NCBI GenBank assembly: GCA_902530215.1
Contig: CABZZR010000008.1
Span: 1-35,837 of the forward strand
Length of the DNA stretch: 35,837 nucleotides
Direction: 5' to 3'
From: an uncultured Pelagibacteraceae bacterium
GTDB taxonomy: Bacteria > Pseudomonadota > Alphaproteobacteria > Pelagibacterales > Pelagibacteraceae
Shown here: in pieces, positions 1-7,791 of the stretch
Position numbering within the stretch: position 1 is the stretch's first letter
Layout of the letters: the number at the start of each line of letters is the position of its first letter
Position numbers and translations under genes: made by a program
The notes under the pieces: generated by a model
Database searches by the model: none
What the model saw: only the letters and a program-made list of their open reading frames with translations
What the model was told of the DNA's origin: nothing

Positions 1-350
1 AGTTTATTATAATTAATTACTGGGCAACTTGGTGTGAACCATGCAAGAAAGAAATGTACTCTTTAAATAAATTATCCAAAAATACAAGATTTAAAGATAT
101 GAAAGTTTTACCAATAAATATGGAAAAAACTAATAAAAAAAAAGTTAAAGAATTTTATAAAAAATTTGAAATAGACAATTTGCAAATTTATTTTGATCCT
201 GAATTAAATTCCTTAAAAAGTTTTGGATTGCGTGGAGTTCCCACTACAATTTTAGTTAATTCAAAAGGACTAGAGTTCGCGAGAATATTAGGAGAAATAG
301 ATTTTAATAAAAAAAATTTTTTAAACTGGTTAGAAAATATAGATAAATAA
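1..350 (+). CDS. TlpA-like thioredoxin-family protein (5' end missing)
   Basis: The open frame runs in from the left edge (full codons from base 3), so the N-terminus lies outside the window; the Met at 54 is internal. The visible part starts with strands leading into a WATWCEPC active site, a CxxC redox motif typical of TlpA/ResA/DsbE-like thioredoxins, and continues to the cis-proline segment GVPTTILVNSKG, which is standard for the fold. Such proteins are usually membrane-anchored or periplasmic and reduce disulfides, for example during cytochrome c maturation; any signal anchor would be in the missing part. The next gene starts 5 nt after the stop, suggesting co-transcription. A thiol-redox role fits the nearby dsbB. 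The family is clear, the specific substrate is not. Confidence 0.85.
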   Translation, partial: FIIINYWATWCEPCKKEMYSLNKLSKNTRFKDMKVLPINMEKTNKKKVKEFYKKFEIDNLQIYFDPELNSLKSFGLRGVPTTILVNSKGLEFARILGEIDFNKKNFLNWLENIDK

Positions 351-355
351 TTTTT

Positions 356-1012
356 ATGAATACTTTTTCTCTTAATGTAACTAGTCTGCCACCTGTTTCT
401 GGGAATAAACCAGAATCAGCAATCATTATGTGTCATGGATTTGGTGGCGATGGAAAAGATATTTCTTTTCTTGCCCAGGGGTGGCGCAGACACTTGCCAT
501 CGTCAATTTTTTTGTGTCCTGATGCTCCCGAAGTTTGTCCAATAAATCCGTCTGGCTATCAATGGTTTGATTTATCAAGCAATCAAGAGGATGTTTTATT
601 AGCGAAATCTTTAATAGCAGAAAAAAAATTGAGTTTTTTTATTGAAGAAATAAAAAAAGAATATCAATTACCATCTGAAAAAATAGCCTTAGTAGGGTTT
701 AGTCAAGGATGCATGATTTCAATTCAGACAGCTATGAAATTAAAAGAAAAAATCGCATGTTTAATTGGCTATTCAGGTAAAATTATAAATAAAAAAAATA
801 TAATAGAAAATATATCTTCAAGACCAAAAATATTTTTAATGCACGGTGATCAAGATACCATTGTACCAGCTAGCCACTTACTAGAAGCAAAAGAATTTTT
901 TTTGCAACAAAATATTAAAATAAAAGTTAAACTTTTCAAAAATTGTGAGCATAAAATTCCAGTCGAAGGTTCAAGTCTTGGATTAGATTTTTTAAGAAAA
1001 AACCTTTCTTAG
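356..1012 (+). CDS. Phospholipase/carboxylesterase-family serine hydrolase
   Basis: A 218-residue alpha/beta hydrolase of the phospholipase/carboxylesterase (YpfH-like) family. The sequence shows the oxyanion-hole region MCHGFGGDG near residue 26, the nucleophile elbow GFSQGCM near residue 120, the acid in HGDQDTIVP near residue 165, and a catalytic His in the C-terminal CEHKIP. The segment NPSGYQWFDL is also characteristic of this family. There is no signal peptide, so it should be cytoplasmic, hydrolysing small acyl esters or lysophospholipids; the natural substrate cannot be read from the sequence. It starts 5 nt after the thioredoxin-like gene and is probably in the same transcript. Length is normal for the family. 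Confidence 0.88.
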   Translation: MNTFSLNVTSLPPVSGNKPESAIIMCHGFGGDGKDISFLAQGWRRHLPSSIFLCPDAPEVCPINPSGYQWFDLSSNQEDVLLAKSLIAEKKLSFFIEEIKKEYQLPSEKIALVGFSQGCMISIQTAMKLKEKIACLIGYSGKIINKKNIIENISSRPKIFLMHGDQDTIVPASHLLEAKEFFLQQNIKIKVKLFKNCEHKIPVEGSSLGLDFLRKNLS

Positions 1013-1077
1013 ATTTGGTACTATTGTAATAAAAGTATAACTTGAAATATTTATTACTATCCGCTAACCTAAAGACA

Positions 1078-1647
1078 ATGATAATTTCATCTTCAGAAAA
1101 AGTACCACTAGAAAAGTGCCCTGCTCTTGTTTTAAATGCAGATTTTAGGCCTTTAAGCTATTATCCACTTTCACTTTGGTGTTGGCAAGATGCAGTTAAA
1201 TCAGTTTTTCTTCAGCGAGTAAGTATAGTATCCAATTATCAAAGAAAAATAAGAAGTCCTTCATTTGAAATGAATCTTCCAAGTGTAATTGCATTAAAAA
1301 ATTTTGTAAAACCTTCAGAAAATCCAAATTTTACAAGATTTAATGTTTTTTTAAGAGACAAGTTTACTTGTCAATATTGTGGAGATAAAAAAGATTTAAC
1401 ATTTGATCATTTACTCCCTAAGTCTAAAGGTGGACTAACTGATTGGGAAAATGTGGTTACAGCTTGTTCAACATGTAATGTAAAAAAAGGTGGAAGATTA
1501 TATTCTGTTTCAGGAATGAAATTATTTAAAATGCCATTTAGACCAACTGTTGATGATTTACATAAAAATGGAAGAAATTTTCCTCCTAATTTTTTACATG
1601 AAAGTTGGATGGATTATTTATATTGGGATATAGAATTAGAACCTTAA
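1078..1647 (+). CDS. HNH endonuclease-family protein
   Basis: I start this 189-residue protein at the ATG at 1078; an upstream in-frame TTG at 1042 would add 12 unremarkable residues. The N-terminal segment ALVLNADFRPLSYYPLSLW is the hallmark of a conserved HNH protein common in Alphaproteobacteria and other phyla. The HNH module follows: a zinc-binding CQYCG pair, the catalytic LTFDHLLPKSKGG, and a second pair in CSTCNVKKGG. It probably cuts or nicks DNA, but the physiological role of this family is unsettled; it is a single housekeeping-type gene without a restriction partner here. It converges on coq7 with only 6 nt between the two stop codons. Confidence 0.9.
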   Translation: MIISSSEKVPLEKCPALVLNADFRPLSYYPLSLWCWQDAVKSVFLQRVSIVSNYQRKIRSPSFEMNLPSVIALKNFVKPSENPNFTRFNVFLRDKFTCQYCGDKKDLTFDHLLPKSKGGLTDWENVVTACSTCNVKKGGRLYSVSGMKLFKMPFRPTVDDLHKNGRNFPPNFLHESWMDYLYWDIELEP

Positions 1648-1653
1648 TAAGTC

Positions 1654-2187
1654 TTATATTTTTTCGGAAATTGTTATTGCTATTCTAGAGCCAGTTTTAA
1701 TTACTAAGTCCATTAATCCATATAATCCCTTATTAGATGCACCAGCTGCATAGGCAATATTTTTATGATTGTTTTCATCTTCATTGAACTTTTCAATTTT
1801 CTTTTTTAATTCTTCCTCATCTTTTCCAAGTTTTTTTATTTGATTTTTATAATGTTGATCAATAACTTCTTCAACTGAGGCGGTACAAAGCATTGCAGCC
1901 TTTTTTCCTAATATTGCAGAACCAAAACCAAGCGAAACACCCATTAAATCCCACAAAGGTAAAAGCGAAGTTGGTTTAATATTTCTCTTCTGTATTTCTT
2001 TTTCAAAGTATTCAAAATGTTCTTTTTCATGTTCTTTCATACTTTCAATAATAGTTTTTAATTCTTCATCTTGTTTAATTGTTTTAAGTGCCAATAACTG
2101 TCCTTCATATATTTTTATTGCACCACGTTCCCCCGCATGATCTACCCTTATGATTTCTTCTAATGTTTTTTTATCAGTTTTTTTCAT
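1654..2187 (-). CDS. coq7: Coq7 family 5-demethoxyubiquinol hydroxylase
   Basis: A 177-residue di-iron carboxylate protein of the Coq7/Cat5 family, which hydroxylates 2-octaprenyl-3-methyl-6-methoxy-benzoquinol in ubiquinone synthesis at the inner membrane. Iron-ligand motifs are visible in order: RVDHAGERGAIKIYEGQ, EHEKEHFEYFE, ASVEEVIDQHY and EDENNHKNIA. The start at 2187 (MKKTDKKT) is chosen because family homology begins right after it; the longer open frame to 2283 would add 32 hydrophobic residues that are just a shadow of dsbB coding sequence. The start lies 14 nt inside the 3' end of dsbB, so translation is probably coupled within the dedA-like/dsbB/coq7 minus operon. Using an O2-dependent enzyme implies aerobic ubiquinone synthesis. 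Confidence 0.93.
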   Translation of the reverse strand: MKKTDKKTLEEIIRVDHAGERGAIKIYEGQLLALKTIKQDEELKTIIESMKEHEKEHFEYFEKEIQKRNIKPTSLLPLWDLMGVSLGFGSAILGKKAAMLCTASVEEVIDQHYKNQIKKLGKDEEELKKKIEKFNEDENNHKNIAYAAGASNKGLYGLMDLVIKTGSRIAITISEKI

Positions 2188-2650
2188 AATCGAAATATAA
2201 TTTTGTGAATATAACAAATAAAGCAAGAGAAAAAAGAGTATTAATTGTTGCAAGTGATTGCCCAAATACTGTGAAAGAAACATTTTTACAACTTATGGGA
2301 CTATTTTTTAAGTTTTTAAGAAGTTCTTTAATATTATTCCCTTCTTGTCCATTAATAACTTTACAAAACGATTCATCGAATATTCCTTTTTCAATACCAA
2401 AATGATAAAGCCCTAAAATAGCTCCAATAATAGAAATTATTGCCAATATTATAAGAATATTTTTTTTATATTTTTCTGTAAAAAACATAGCCAAAATTAA
2501 TATAATAGAAAAGAAATAAGGTATTCTTTGATATAAACAGAGGCTACACGGTTTGTGTCCCATGATATACTCAATAAAGTAAGCTGCAGATAAAGAAATG
2601 CATAAAAATACCAAAACAACCGTTAAAATTGTATTTGTTTTTTTAAACAT
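2174..2650 (-). CDS. dsbB: Disulfide bond formation protein B
   Basis: A 158-residue inner-membrane protein with four hydrophobic helices. It has the first periplasmic-loop cysteine pair as CSLC (C35, C38) followed by LYQRIPYF, the quinone-site region of DsbB, and the second pair at C96 and C121 in the second loop. DsbB reoxidises the periplasmic thiol oxidase DsbA and passes electrons to ubiquinone. Its position next to a ubiquinone-synthesis gene (coq7) is suggestive but could be chance. The length is close to the family norm. It begins 3 nt after the stop of the YqaA-like gene and overlaps coq7 by 14 nt. No dsbA is visible in this window. Confidence 0.9.
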   Translation of the reverse strand: MFKKTNTILTVVLVFLCISLSAAYFIEYIMGHKPCSLCLYQRIPYFFSIILILAMFFTEKYKKNILIILAIISIIGAILGLYHFGIEKGIFDESFCKVINGQEGNNIKELLKNLKNSPISCKNVSFTVFGQSLATINTLFSLALFVIFTKLYFDYEKN

Positions 2651-2653
2651 TAT

Positions 2654-3250
2654 TTATTTTAATAAAAAATAAATTAGCGTTGCAATAATAAGAACTAAAA
2701 ACCCAATAATTATTGACCATTTAGCCCCTTGTTTTTCAAGAAAAGGACCAAATAGTTCTCCGTATCTATATGTTAAAAAGGATACTAGAAAAAATCTTAA
2801 TCCTCTTGTTACTACACATATAATAATGAAAAAAAATATATTAAAATGAATAAATCCACTCGAAATTGTCAGTAATTTAAATGGCAGCGGCGTAAACCCA
2901 GCAGTGAAAAGTATTCCTAGCCATGAAAAAAACCCTCCTTTTGTAGAAAACTTTTCTTTAAGAAAATTAGGATCATCGTATCCATAAATTTCAAATATTT
3001 TATATCCAATTTCATTAAAAAATACATATCCAATGAGATAACCAAACAAAGCACCTAGAACTGAAAAAATAGTTGCAATCATAGCTATACGGATAAATTT
3101 TTTTCGTTTAGCGATAACCATAGGTACTATCATCACATCAGGTGGTATCGGAAAGAAAGAGCTTTCAATAAATGCTTCAATAGCTAAAATTGGACTTGCA
3201 TATCTATGTCCAGCCCATTCAACACATTTATCGTATAATTTTTTAATCAT
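2654..3250 (-). CDS. YqaA/DedA-family (SNARE-associated) membrane protein
   Basis: A 198-residue polytopic membrane protein. The N-terminal IEAFIESSFFPIPPDVMIVP motif, followed by a glycine-rich helix (GALFGYLIGY) and a later AGFTPLPFKLLTISSG re-entrant-type motif, is diagnostic of the YqaA branch of the DedA superfamily. DedA relatives act as proton-coupled lipid or small-molecule transporters; several flip undecaprenyl phosphate or phosphatidylethanolamine. The YqaA branch is less well characterised, so the substrate is not assigned. It is the first gene of the minus operon with dsbB and coq7. The 57-nt region to the divergent MOSC gene must hold the promoters for both directions. Confidence 0.88.
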   Translation of the reverse strand: MIKKLYDKCVEWAGHRYASPILAIEAFIESSFFPIPPDVMIVPMVIAKRKKFIRIAMIATIFSVLGALFGYLIGYVFFNEIGYKIFEIYGYDDPNFLKEKFSTKGGFFSWLGILFTAGFTPLPFKLLTISSGFIHFNIFFFIIICVVTRGLRFFLVSFLTYRYGELFGPFLEKQGAKWSIIIGFLVLIIATLIYFLLK

Positions 3251-3261
3251 TTTTGTTTAAA

Positions 3262-3289
3262 TTGACTTATGCAAATTTAGTCATATATC
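3262..3289 (+). promoter_or_regulatory. Possible promoter for the MOSC gene
   Basis: TTGACT (3262-3267) and TATATC (3284-3289) are separated by 16 nt and lie just upstream of the MOSC start in a short divergent intergenic region. This resembles a sigma-70 promoter, but AT-rich DNA produces such matches by chance and no start site is known. Confidence 0.35.
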
Positions 3290-3307
3290 ATTTGGATATT
3301 TATATAA

Positions 3308-3754
3308 ATGGCTAAAGTAATTAAAATTGCAGTTTCCCAAACTTTTGGCAGTAAGATGAAAAGCTTAGATTCTGCTGAAATAATTAAGGGCGAGGGAATA
3401 ATAGGTGATAGACACTTAAAAAAAGGAAATCAAAAAATTAACCAAATAACTTTTATTGAAAGTGAAAATATAGATAATTTTAATAAGCTAATAGGTAAAA
3501 ATATTCCATATATAGATTTTAGAAGAAATATAGTAACTCGAGGTATAAAATTGAATGGTTTAGTTAAAAAGGAGTTTATAATAGGAAAAGTAATATTCAA
3601 AGCGCACGATCTCTGTGAACCATGCAGGAAATTACAAGATTCTTTAAAAATAAAAAATTTGGTTAAAAATCTTTTACATAAAGGTGGCTTGAGATGCGAA
3701 ATATTAAATAGTGGTAAAATTAATATTAATGACAATATTTTATATGATTTTTAA
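3308..3754 (+). CDS. MOSC domain-containing protein
   Basis: A 148-residue stand-alone MOSC domain (molybdenum cofactor sulfurase C-terminal type). Recognisable segments are GIIGDRHLKKGNQKINQITF, FRRNIVTRGIKLN, and the conserved cysteine segment AHDLCEPCRKLQ, where one Cys is the presumed sulfur or cofactor ligand. MOSC proteins bind molybdenum cofactor or transfer sulfur; the small free-standing forms (YiiM-like) can reduce N-hydroxylated compounds. No molybdoenzyme or moa/moe gene is nearby, so its partner is unknown. It is soluble, with no signal sequence. It converges on the TPR-sulfotransferase gene with a 31-nt gap. Confidence 0.85.
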   Translation: MAKVIKIAVSQTFGSKMKSLDSAEIIKGEGIIGDRHLKKGNQKINQITFIESENIDNFNKLIGKNIPYIDFRRNIVTRGIKLNGLVKKEFIIGKVIFKAHDLCEPCRKLQDSLKIKNLVKNLLHKGGLRCEILNSGKININDNILYDF

Positions 3755-3785
3755 TTTTAAATTGCTATTATTGATTTTACTTTTT

Positions 3786-5549
3786 TCATAATTCGCTTAA
3801 CCAGCTGTATTTATCTATATATTTTTTAAAGAATTTCTTGTAATCCTCATTTTCGTTTAGTTTATCTTTTTGAATTGGTTGTCTAATTTGTAAGTTACTT
3901 GCAGTTTTTGAGATTAAATCCTTTCTTTTGTAATATTCTAAACATTTTAAACTCCATGGAATATTGCAAAATTGAAATAATTTCTGCGATTCATTCTCTG
4001 GATTTTTAATAAAATCTTCAAACTGTAATTCATAAATAAAATTTGGATATAATTTTTTAAAATTTTCCATTACCTTAAAGTAGGTATTAAAATATTCTAA
4101 AATATGATTCAAATCGTGTGCCCATGAAACTTTTGTTAAATTATTTCTGAGAATAGAAACAATAGAAAATATAGGATTTCTCTTACAATTGATAATTTTA
4201 GAGTAAGGAAAAATGTTTTTTATTAAGCTGATATAAAAAAAATTTTCTAAGGATTTATCAGTAAATATTTTGTTGGTTTCATTAATTAGCCCTTTTTTTT
4301 TGTATTTTTTTACTAATTCTTGATTAATTTTATTTAAATCAAATTTTACTGATTTTTCATGATTAATTTTTTTATTTATAACATCACTTAAAACGCCAGT
4401 TTCCTCACCAGCAGGTATATTTTTTTCACCAGAAATAATTATTTTTTCAATTAATGTTGATCCACATCTTGGGACACCAACAATAAAAATAGGTTTTATA
4501 CTCAAATTATCTGTTAAATTTTTATTAGAATTTTCTACACTGTATAAATTTTTTACTTTAGGAAGTTTTTTTAGCCAAAAAAAAGTTTCATTTTTAAATC
4601 GATTAATCTCTGACTGGAAAAAATATTTATGACCATCAATTAAAAACTGTAGTTCTTTTTTAAAATTTTTATTATTTTGTTCGTACTTAGCAATTATAAA
4701 ATTTCCATAAGCTATATTTTTTTTTGTTTCTTTTTTGTTATTAATAATTTTAGTTATCTTTTTATTTAAACTTGCGTTTAAAATGTCTTTCTTAAACTCA
4801 GTTAGATAATATAAAGAAATCATGTCTCCAGGATCATTATTATAAGCTTTTTGATACAATTCTTTAGCTTCATCAATCTTTCCTAATTCTTTACAGATAT
4901 TTGCATAATTTAAATAAGCTTTTGAATATTTTGGATTGGTTTCAATAGTTTTTTTATAATAAATAATAGCATCTTCTATTTTACCTTGTTCTTCCAGTGT
5001 AAGACCTAGGTTGTTAAGTGCTGCAAATGAATTTGGATGTATTCGTAAAATTTTTTTAAAGCAAATTTCTGCTTTTTCAAATTCATCTATTTCCTTAAAA
5101 ATTAAACCAAGATTATGGTATGTATTTGCGTGATCTGAATTAATTTTAATTACCTTTTCATAGATAAGTATAGCTTTTTTATAATCTTTTTCTTCTTGCG
5201 CTATAAGACCTAAATTGTAATTAGCATTAACATTTAATGGATTTATCTTTATTGTTTTTTCGTAGCATATTTTGGATTTTTTTATATCTTTTAATTCCTT
5301 AAATACATTTCCTAAATTATTATAAGCAAATTGATTTTTTGGTTGTATTTTAACAGCCATTTTTAGATAATTTTTAGCTGATTTAAAATCATTAATTTGT
5401 CCCGCAAGTGAACCCATCATAAAATTAGTTTCAAAATTTTTGGGGTCAATTTTTAATATTTCTTTGTATAATTTTTTAGCAAGATCTAAGTTATTTTTTT
5501 TATGATTTTCTTGAGCTAAAATAAACTTTTTAACTAAATTTTGTTTCAT
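3786..5549 (-). CDS. TPR-repeat protein with C-terminal sulfotransferase domain
   Basis: A 587-residue two-part protein. Residues ~1-250 are tandem 34-residue tetratricopeptide repeats; typical units read YNNLGNVFKELKD and YHNLGLIFKEIDEFEKAE. After a lysine- and asparagine-rich segment comes a sulfotransferase domain: PIFIVGVPRCGSTLIEKII near residues 350-368 is the PAPS 5'-phosphosulfate loop, and NCKRNPIFSIVSIL supplies the 3'-phosphate-binding Arg/Ser. The family transfers sulfate from PAPS to an acceptor hydroxyl or amine; the TPR part probably docks the acceptor, as in peptide tyrosine sulfotransferase-like proteins. There is no signal peptide. TPR-sulfotransferase fusions are common in marine bacteria, but the acceptor is unknown and no PAPS synthesis gene is in the window. 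The small membrane gene lies 20 nt upstream. Confidence 0.88.
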   Translation of the reverse strand: MKQNLVKKFILAQENHKKNNLDLAKKLYKEILKIDPKNFETNFMMGSLAGQINDFKSAKNYLKMAVKIQPKNQFAYNNLGNVFKELKDIKKSKICYEKTIKINPLNVNANYNLGLIAQEEKDYKKAILIYEKVIKINSDHANTYHNLGLIFKEIDEFEKAEICFKKILRIHPNSFAALNNLGLTLEEQGKIEDAIIYYKKTIETNPKYSKAYLNYANICKELGKIDEAKELYQKAYNNDPGDMISLYYLTEFKKDILNASLNKKITKIINNKKETKKNIAYGNFIIAKYEQNNKNFKKELQFLIDGHKYFFQSEINRFKNETFFWLKKLPKVKNLYSVENSNKNLTDNLSIKPIFIVGVPRCGSTLIEKIIISGEKNIPAGEETGVLSDVINKKINHEKSVKFDLNKINQELVKKYKKKGLINETNKIFTDKSLENFFYISLIKNIFPYSKIINCKRNPIFSIVSILRNNLTKVSWAHDLNHILEYFNTYFKVMENFKKLYPNFIYELQFEDFIKNPENESQKLFQFCNIPWSLKCLEYYKRKDLISKTASNLQIRQPIQKDKLNENEDYKKFFKKYIDKYSWLSEL

Positions 5550-5569
5550 ATTTATATCTAATTAAAAAT

Positions 5570-5755
5570 TTACAAAAATAACCATAACACAAAAGCTACT
5601 ATCGCAAGTAACGTAATTAAAACTCTAACTCCAAATAAATATCTTTTTATTTCCGGAGGATTACCTGACTTCTTTTTTGCGCCTATTGCAATAACTACAT
5701 AAAATAATAACAATAAGATTAATATGATTATGAGAATATTCACTTTTTCAATCAT
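5570..5755 (-). CDS. Small two-helix membrane protein, unknown function
   Basis: A 61-residue protein I do not recognise. An N-terminal very hydrophobic helix (residues ~6-25, Ile/Leu-rich) is followed by a polar loop with KKKSGNPPEIKRY, and a second helix (residues ~44-61) reaches the C-terminus. The positively charged loop suggests both ends face the periplasm, a hairpin topology. It starts at ATG 5755, 48 nt from the oppositely oriented tRNA-Leu, and ends 20 nt before the TPR-sulfotransferase, so the two may be co-transcribed. The clean start, length and two well-formed helices support a real gene; there is no family evidence for a role. Confidence 0.65.
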   Translation of the reverse strand: MIEKVNILIIILILLLLFYVVIAIGAKKKSGNPPEIKRYLFGVRVLITLLAIVAFVLWLFL

Positions 5756-5803
5756 TCGATATCATGTTAACATAAATTTTGAAAAATATAAGTATAAGGG
5801 TGT

Positions 5804-5890
5804 GGGCGAATGGCGGAACTGGTAGACGCGTTGGACTCAAAATCCAATGGTAGCAATACTGTGAGAGTTCGAGTCTCTCTTTGCCCACCA
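5804..5890 (+). tRNA. tRNA-Leu (anticodon CAA)
   Basis: This folds as a class II tRNA. The acceptor stem GGGCGAA (5804-5810) pairs with TTTGCCC (5880-5886), with A73 and an encoded CCA at 5888-5890. The anticodon stem TTGGA/TCCAA flanks the loop CTCAAAA, giving anticodon CAA (5838-5840), which reads Leu codon UUG. A long variable arm lies between the anticodon and T arms, and the T loop is GTTCGAGTC-like. The next protein start follows only 8 nt after the CCA. Confidence 0.96.
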
Positions 5891-5898
5891 AAAAATGT

Positions 5899-7617
5899 AT
5901 GAATTCAAAAGAGTTTAATAATTTAATAGATTTATTCTTTTTTCAGTCGTCTAAACAAAATTCTAAAACTATTTTTTTAGAATGGCTTAACCCCAATAAT
6001 AATAAAAAGTTTACTTGGGGGGAAGTTGAGTCAAATGTTTACAAGCTTGCAAAGGTTTTGAAGGATTATATTCAAGATGGAGATAGATGTCTTTTAGTTT
6101 CAGAAAATAGACCTGAGTGGTTAATTAGTGATTTAGCAATAATGTTAGCAAACGGTATTACTGTTCCTGCATATACTACTTATACAGAAAAAGATTATAA
6201 GTATTTAATAGATGATTGCCAACCTTCTATAATTATAGTTTCCAATGATGAGATGCATGATAAATTAAAAAATACAATTGATGAAAAAGATTTTATTAAA
6301 AAAGTAATTTCATTTGATGAAATAAAAAATATAAATAAAAAATATAAATATTTATCGTTTGATAGCATTATTAATACTGATTTAAATGAAAACGAAAAAA
6401 TTAAAAATAAAAACTTAAAAAGAAATTCTGCTGCTTGTATTATTTATACATCTGGTACAGCAGGAAATCCTAAAGGTGTAATCTTAAGTCATGGAGGAAT
6501 ATTAAACAATCTAGAAGGTGCTAAAGAAATTTTAAAACCATTAATTAATAAAAAACCAATTTTCTTAACTTGGTTACCTCTATCGCACTCATATGAACAT
6601 ACAGTTCAATTTGTGCAAATTGCAGTTGGCGCAAAAGTTTTTTATGCAGAAAAAATAGAAAAACTTCTAGAAAATATTTCACAGGCCAGACCAACTATTA
6701 TGACGGCCGTCCCAAGATTTTATCAAAATCTCTATAATAAAATAAATATTAGTATGAAAAAGACCAAAGGATTTAAAGCCAATTTAATTAAAATTACAAT
6801 AAATTTAGGAAAGAAAAAATTATTAAAAGAAAAAATGACTTTACCTGAAAAATTGATGAATTCATTTTTAGATTTTTTAGTGAGAAAAAAAATTAGAAAA
6901 CAATTCGGTGGAAATTTAAAAGCTTTTGTATCAGGTGGTGGAGCTCTTGATAAAGAGATAGGTGAGTTTTTAAACTCTATAGGTCTACCTACTTTACAAG
7001 GATATGGTCTTACTGAAACCTCACCAGTTGTGAGTTGTAACCCTATAGATAAAATTAGAGTTGAAACAGTTGGACCTCCATTTAAGGGCAATCAAGTCAA
7101 AATAGCTCAAGATGGTGAAATTTTGGTAAAAGGGGAAAATGTAATGCTGGGTTACTGGAATAAAAAAGAAGATACAGAAAAAGTTTTAAAGAATGGTTGG
7201 TTGTCTACGGGGGATATAGGAGAAATAGATCCCAATGATGGATATCTAAAAATAACTGATAGAAAAAAAGATATAATAGTAAGTGCTGGAGGAGACAATA
7301 TTTCACCAGCTAAAATAGAAAATCTTCTAACAAATTCTCCAGCCATTGAACAATCTATGGTTTATGGAGAAGGAAAGAATTATTTAGTAGCACTTATTGT
7401 TCCTAGCAAAGAATTTTTAAATCAAAAAGAAAAAATAAAAGAAATTATAGATGAAACTAATAAAAATTTAAGTTTAGTTGAAAAAATTAAAAATTTTTCG
7501 GTTCTTAATGAAAATTTTTCTATTGAAAATGGTTTATTAACACCCACGATGAAAGTAAAAAGAAACAAAGTAATTCATAAATATAAAAATATTTTAGAAA
7601 ATTTTTATAAAAATTAA
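5899..7617 (+). CDS. Long-chain acyl-CoA synthetase (AMP-binding enzyme)
   Basis: A 572-residue ANL-superfamily adenylating enzyme that activates fatty acids to acyl-CoA via acyl-AMP. The phosphate loop YTSGTAGNPKGVILSH is at about residues 184-199, the A5 motif LQGYGLTETSP at ~367-377, the A7/A8 motifs STGDIGEIDPNDG and ITDRKKDIIVSAGG at ~436-465, and the catalytic Lys region TPTMKVKRNKV near the C-terminus. It resembles the FACS branch used for long-chain acids rather than acetyl-CoA synthetase. I chose ATG 5899 because the in-frame TTG at 5881 lies inside the tRNA. The 8-nt leader has no Shine-Dalgarno, so expression probably depends on the tRNA-Leu transcript and its 3' processing. A second ATG at 5895 in another frame opens a 7-codon ORF that overlaps this start. 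Confidence 0.9.
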   Translation: MNSKEFNNLIDLFFFQSSKQNSKTIFLEWLNPNNNKKFTWGEVESNVYKLAKVLKDYIQDGDRCLLVSENRPEWLISDLAIMLANGITVPAYTTYTEKDYKYLIDDCQPSIIIVSNDEMHDKLKNTIDEKDFIKKVISFDEIKNINKKYKYLSFDSIINTDLNENEKIKNKNLKRNSAACIIYTSGTAGNPKGVILSHGGILNNLEGAKEILKPLINKKPIFLTWLPLSHSYEHTVQFVQIAVGAKVFYAEKIEKLLENISQARPTIMTAVPRFYQNLYNKINISMKKTKGFKANLIKITINLGKKKLLKEKMTLPEKLMNSFLDFLVRKKIRKQFGGNLKAFVSGGGALDKEIGEFLNSIGLPTLQGYGLTETSPVVSCNPIDKIRVETVGPPFKGNQVKIAQDGEILVKGENVMLGYWNKKEDTEKVLKNGWLSTGDIGEIDPNDGYLKITDRKKDIIVSAGGDNISPAKIENLLTNSPAIEQSMVYGEGKNYLVALIVPSKEFLNQKEKIKEIIDETNKNLSLVEKIKNFSVLNENFSIENGLLTPTMKVKRNKVIHKYKNILENFYKN

Positions 7618-7641
7618 AATAATAAAACTTTTTTTTTAAAT

Positions 7642-7678
7642 TAATAACTCAAATAAGTATTGTTATTACTCATTTTTT
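7642..7678 (+). terminator. Weak possible terminator after the acyl-CoA synthetase
   Basis: TAATAAC (7642-7648) and GTTATTA (7662-7668) form a 7-bp AT-rich stem with a 13-nt loop, followed by CTCATTTTTT. The stem contains a single GC pair, so it would be weak; it may be an AT-rich coincidence. Confidence 0.3.
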
Positions 7679-7751
7679 AAACACTAAACTGAAAAGTGAA
7701 ATATTTTTTACTTTTAAAAAAATTTTTTATAATTTATTAAAAAATTTATGT

Positions 7752-7780
7752 TTGACATACTGAAAAAAAAACATAAAACT
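7752..7780 (+). promoter_or_regulatory. Candidate promoter for the Lys/Arg-rich peptide gene
   Basis: A perfect TTGACA at 7752-7757 is followed after 16 nt by TAAAAC (7774-7779) within ACATAAAACT. The -35 box is the best consensus match I noticed in an intergenic region of this window; the -10 box is poor. It lies ~60-85 nt upstream of the peptide start, which would leave a leader containing the 20-bp dyad. Confidence 0.45.
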
Positions 7781-7791
7781 AAAAATAACAC

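Noticed and set aside
1042-1077. Upstream TTG start for the HNH protein
   Set aside because: It adds 12 residues without family similarity; ATG 1078 lies just before the conserved N-terminal block.
2188-2283. Longer N-terminus (hydrophobic leader) for Coq7
   Set aside because: The 32 extra residues are an out-of-frame reading of the dsbB 3' end; Coq7 homology starts right after Met at 2187.
5779-5798. Promoter for tRNA-Leu (TTGAAA / TATAAG)
   Set aside because: Spacing between the boxes does not fit a sigma-70 promoter, and AT-rich DNA offers many such matches.
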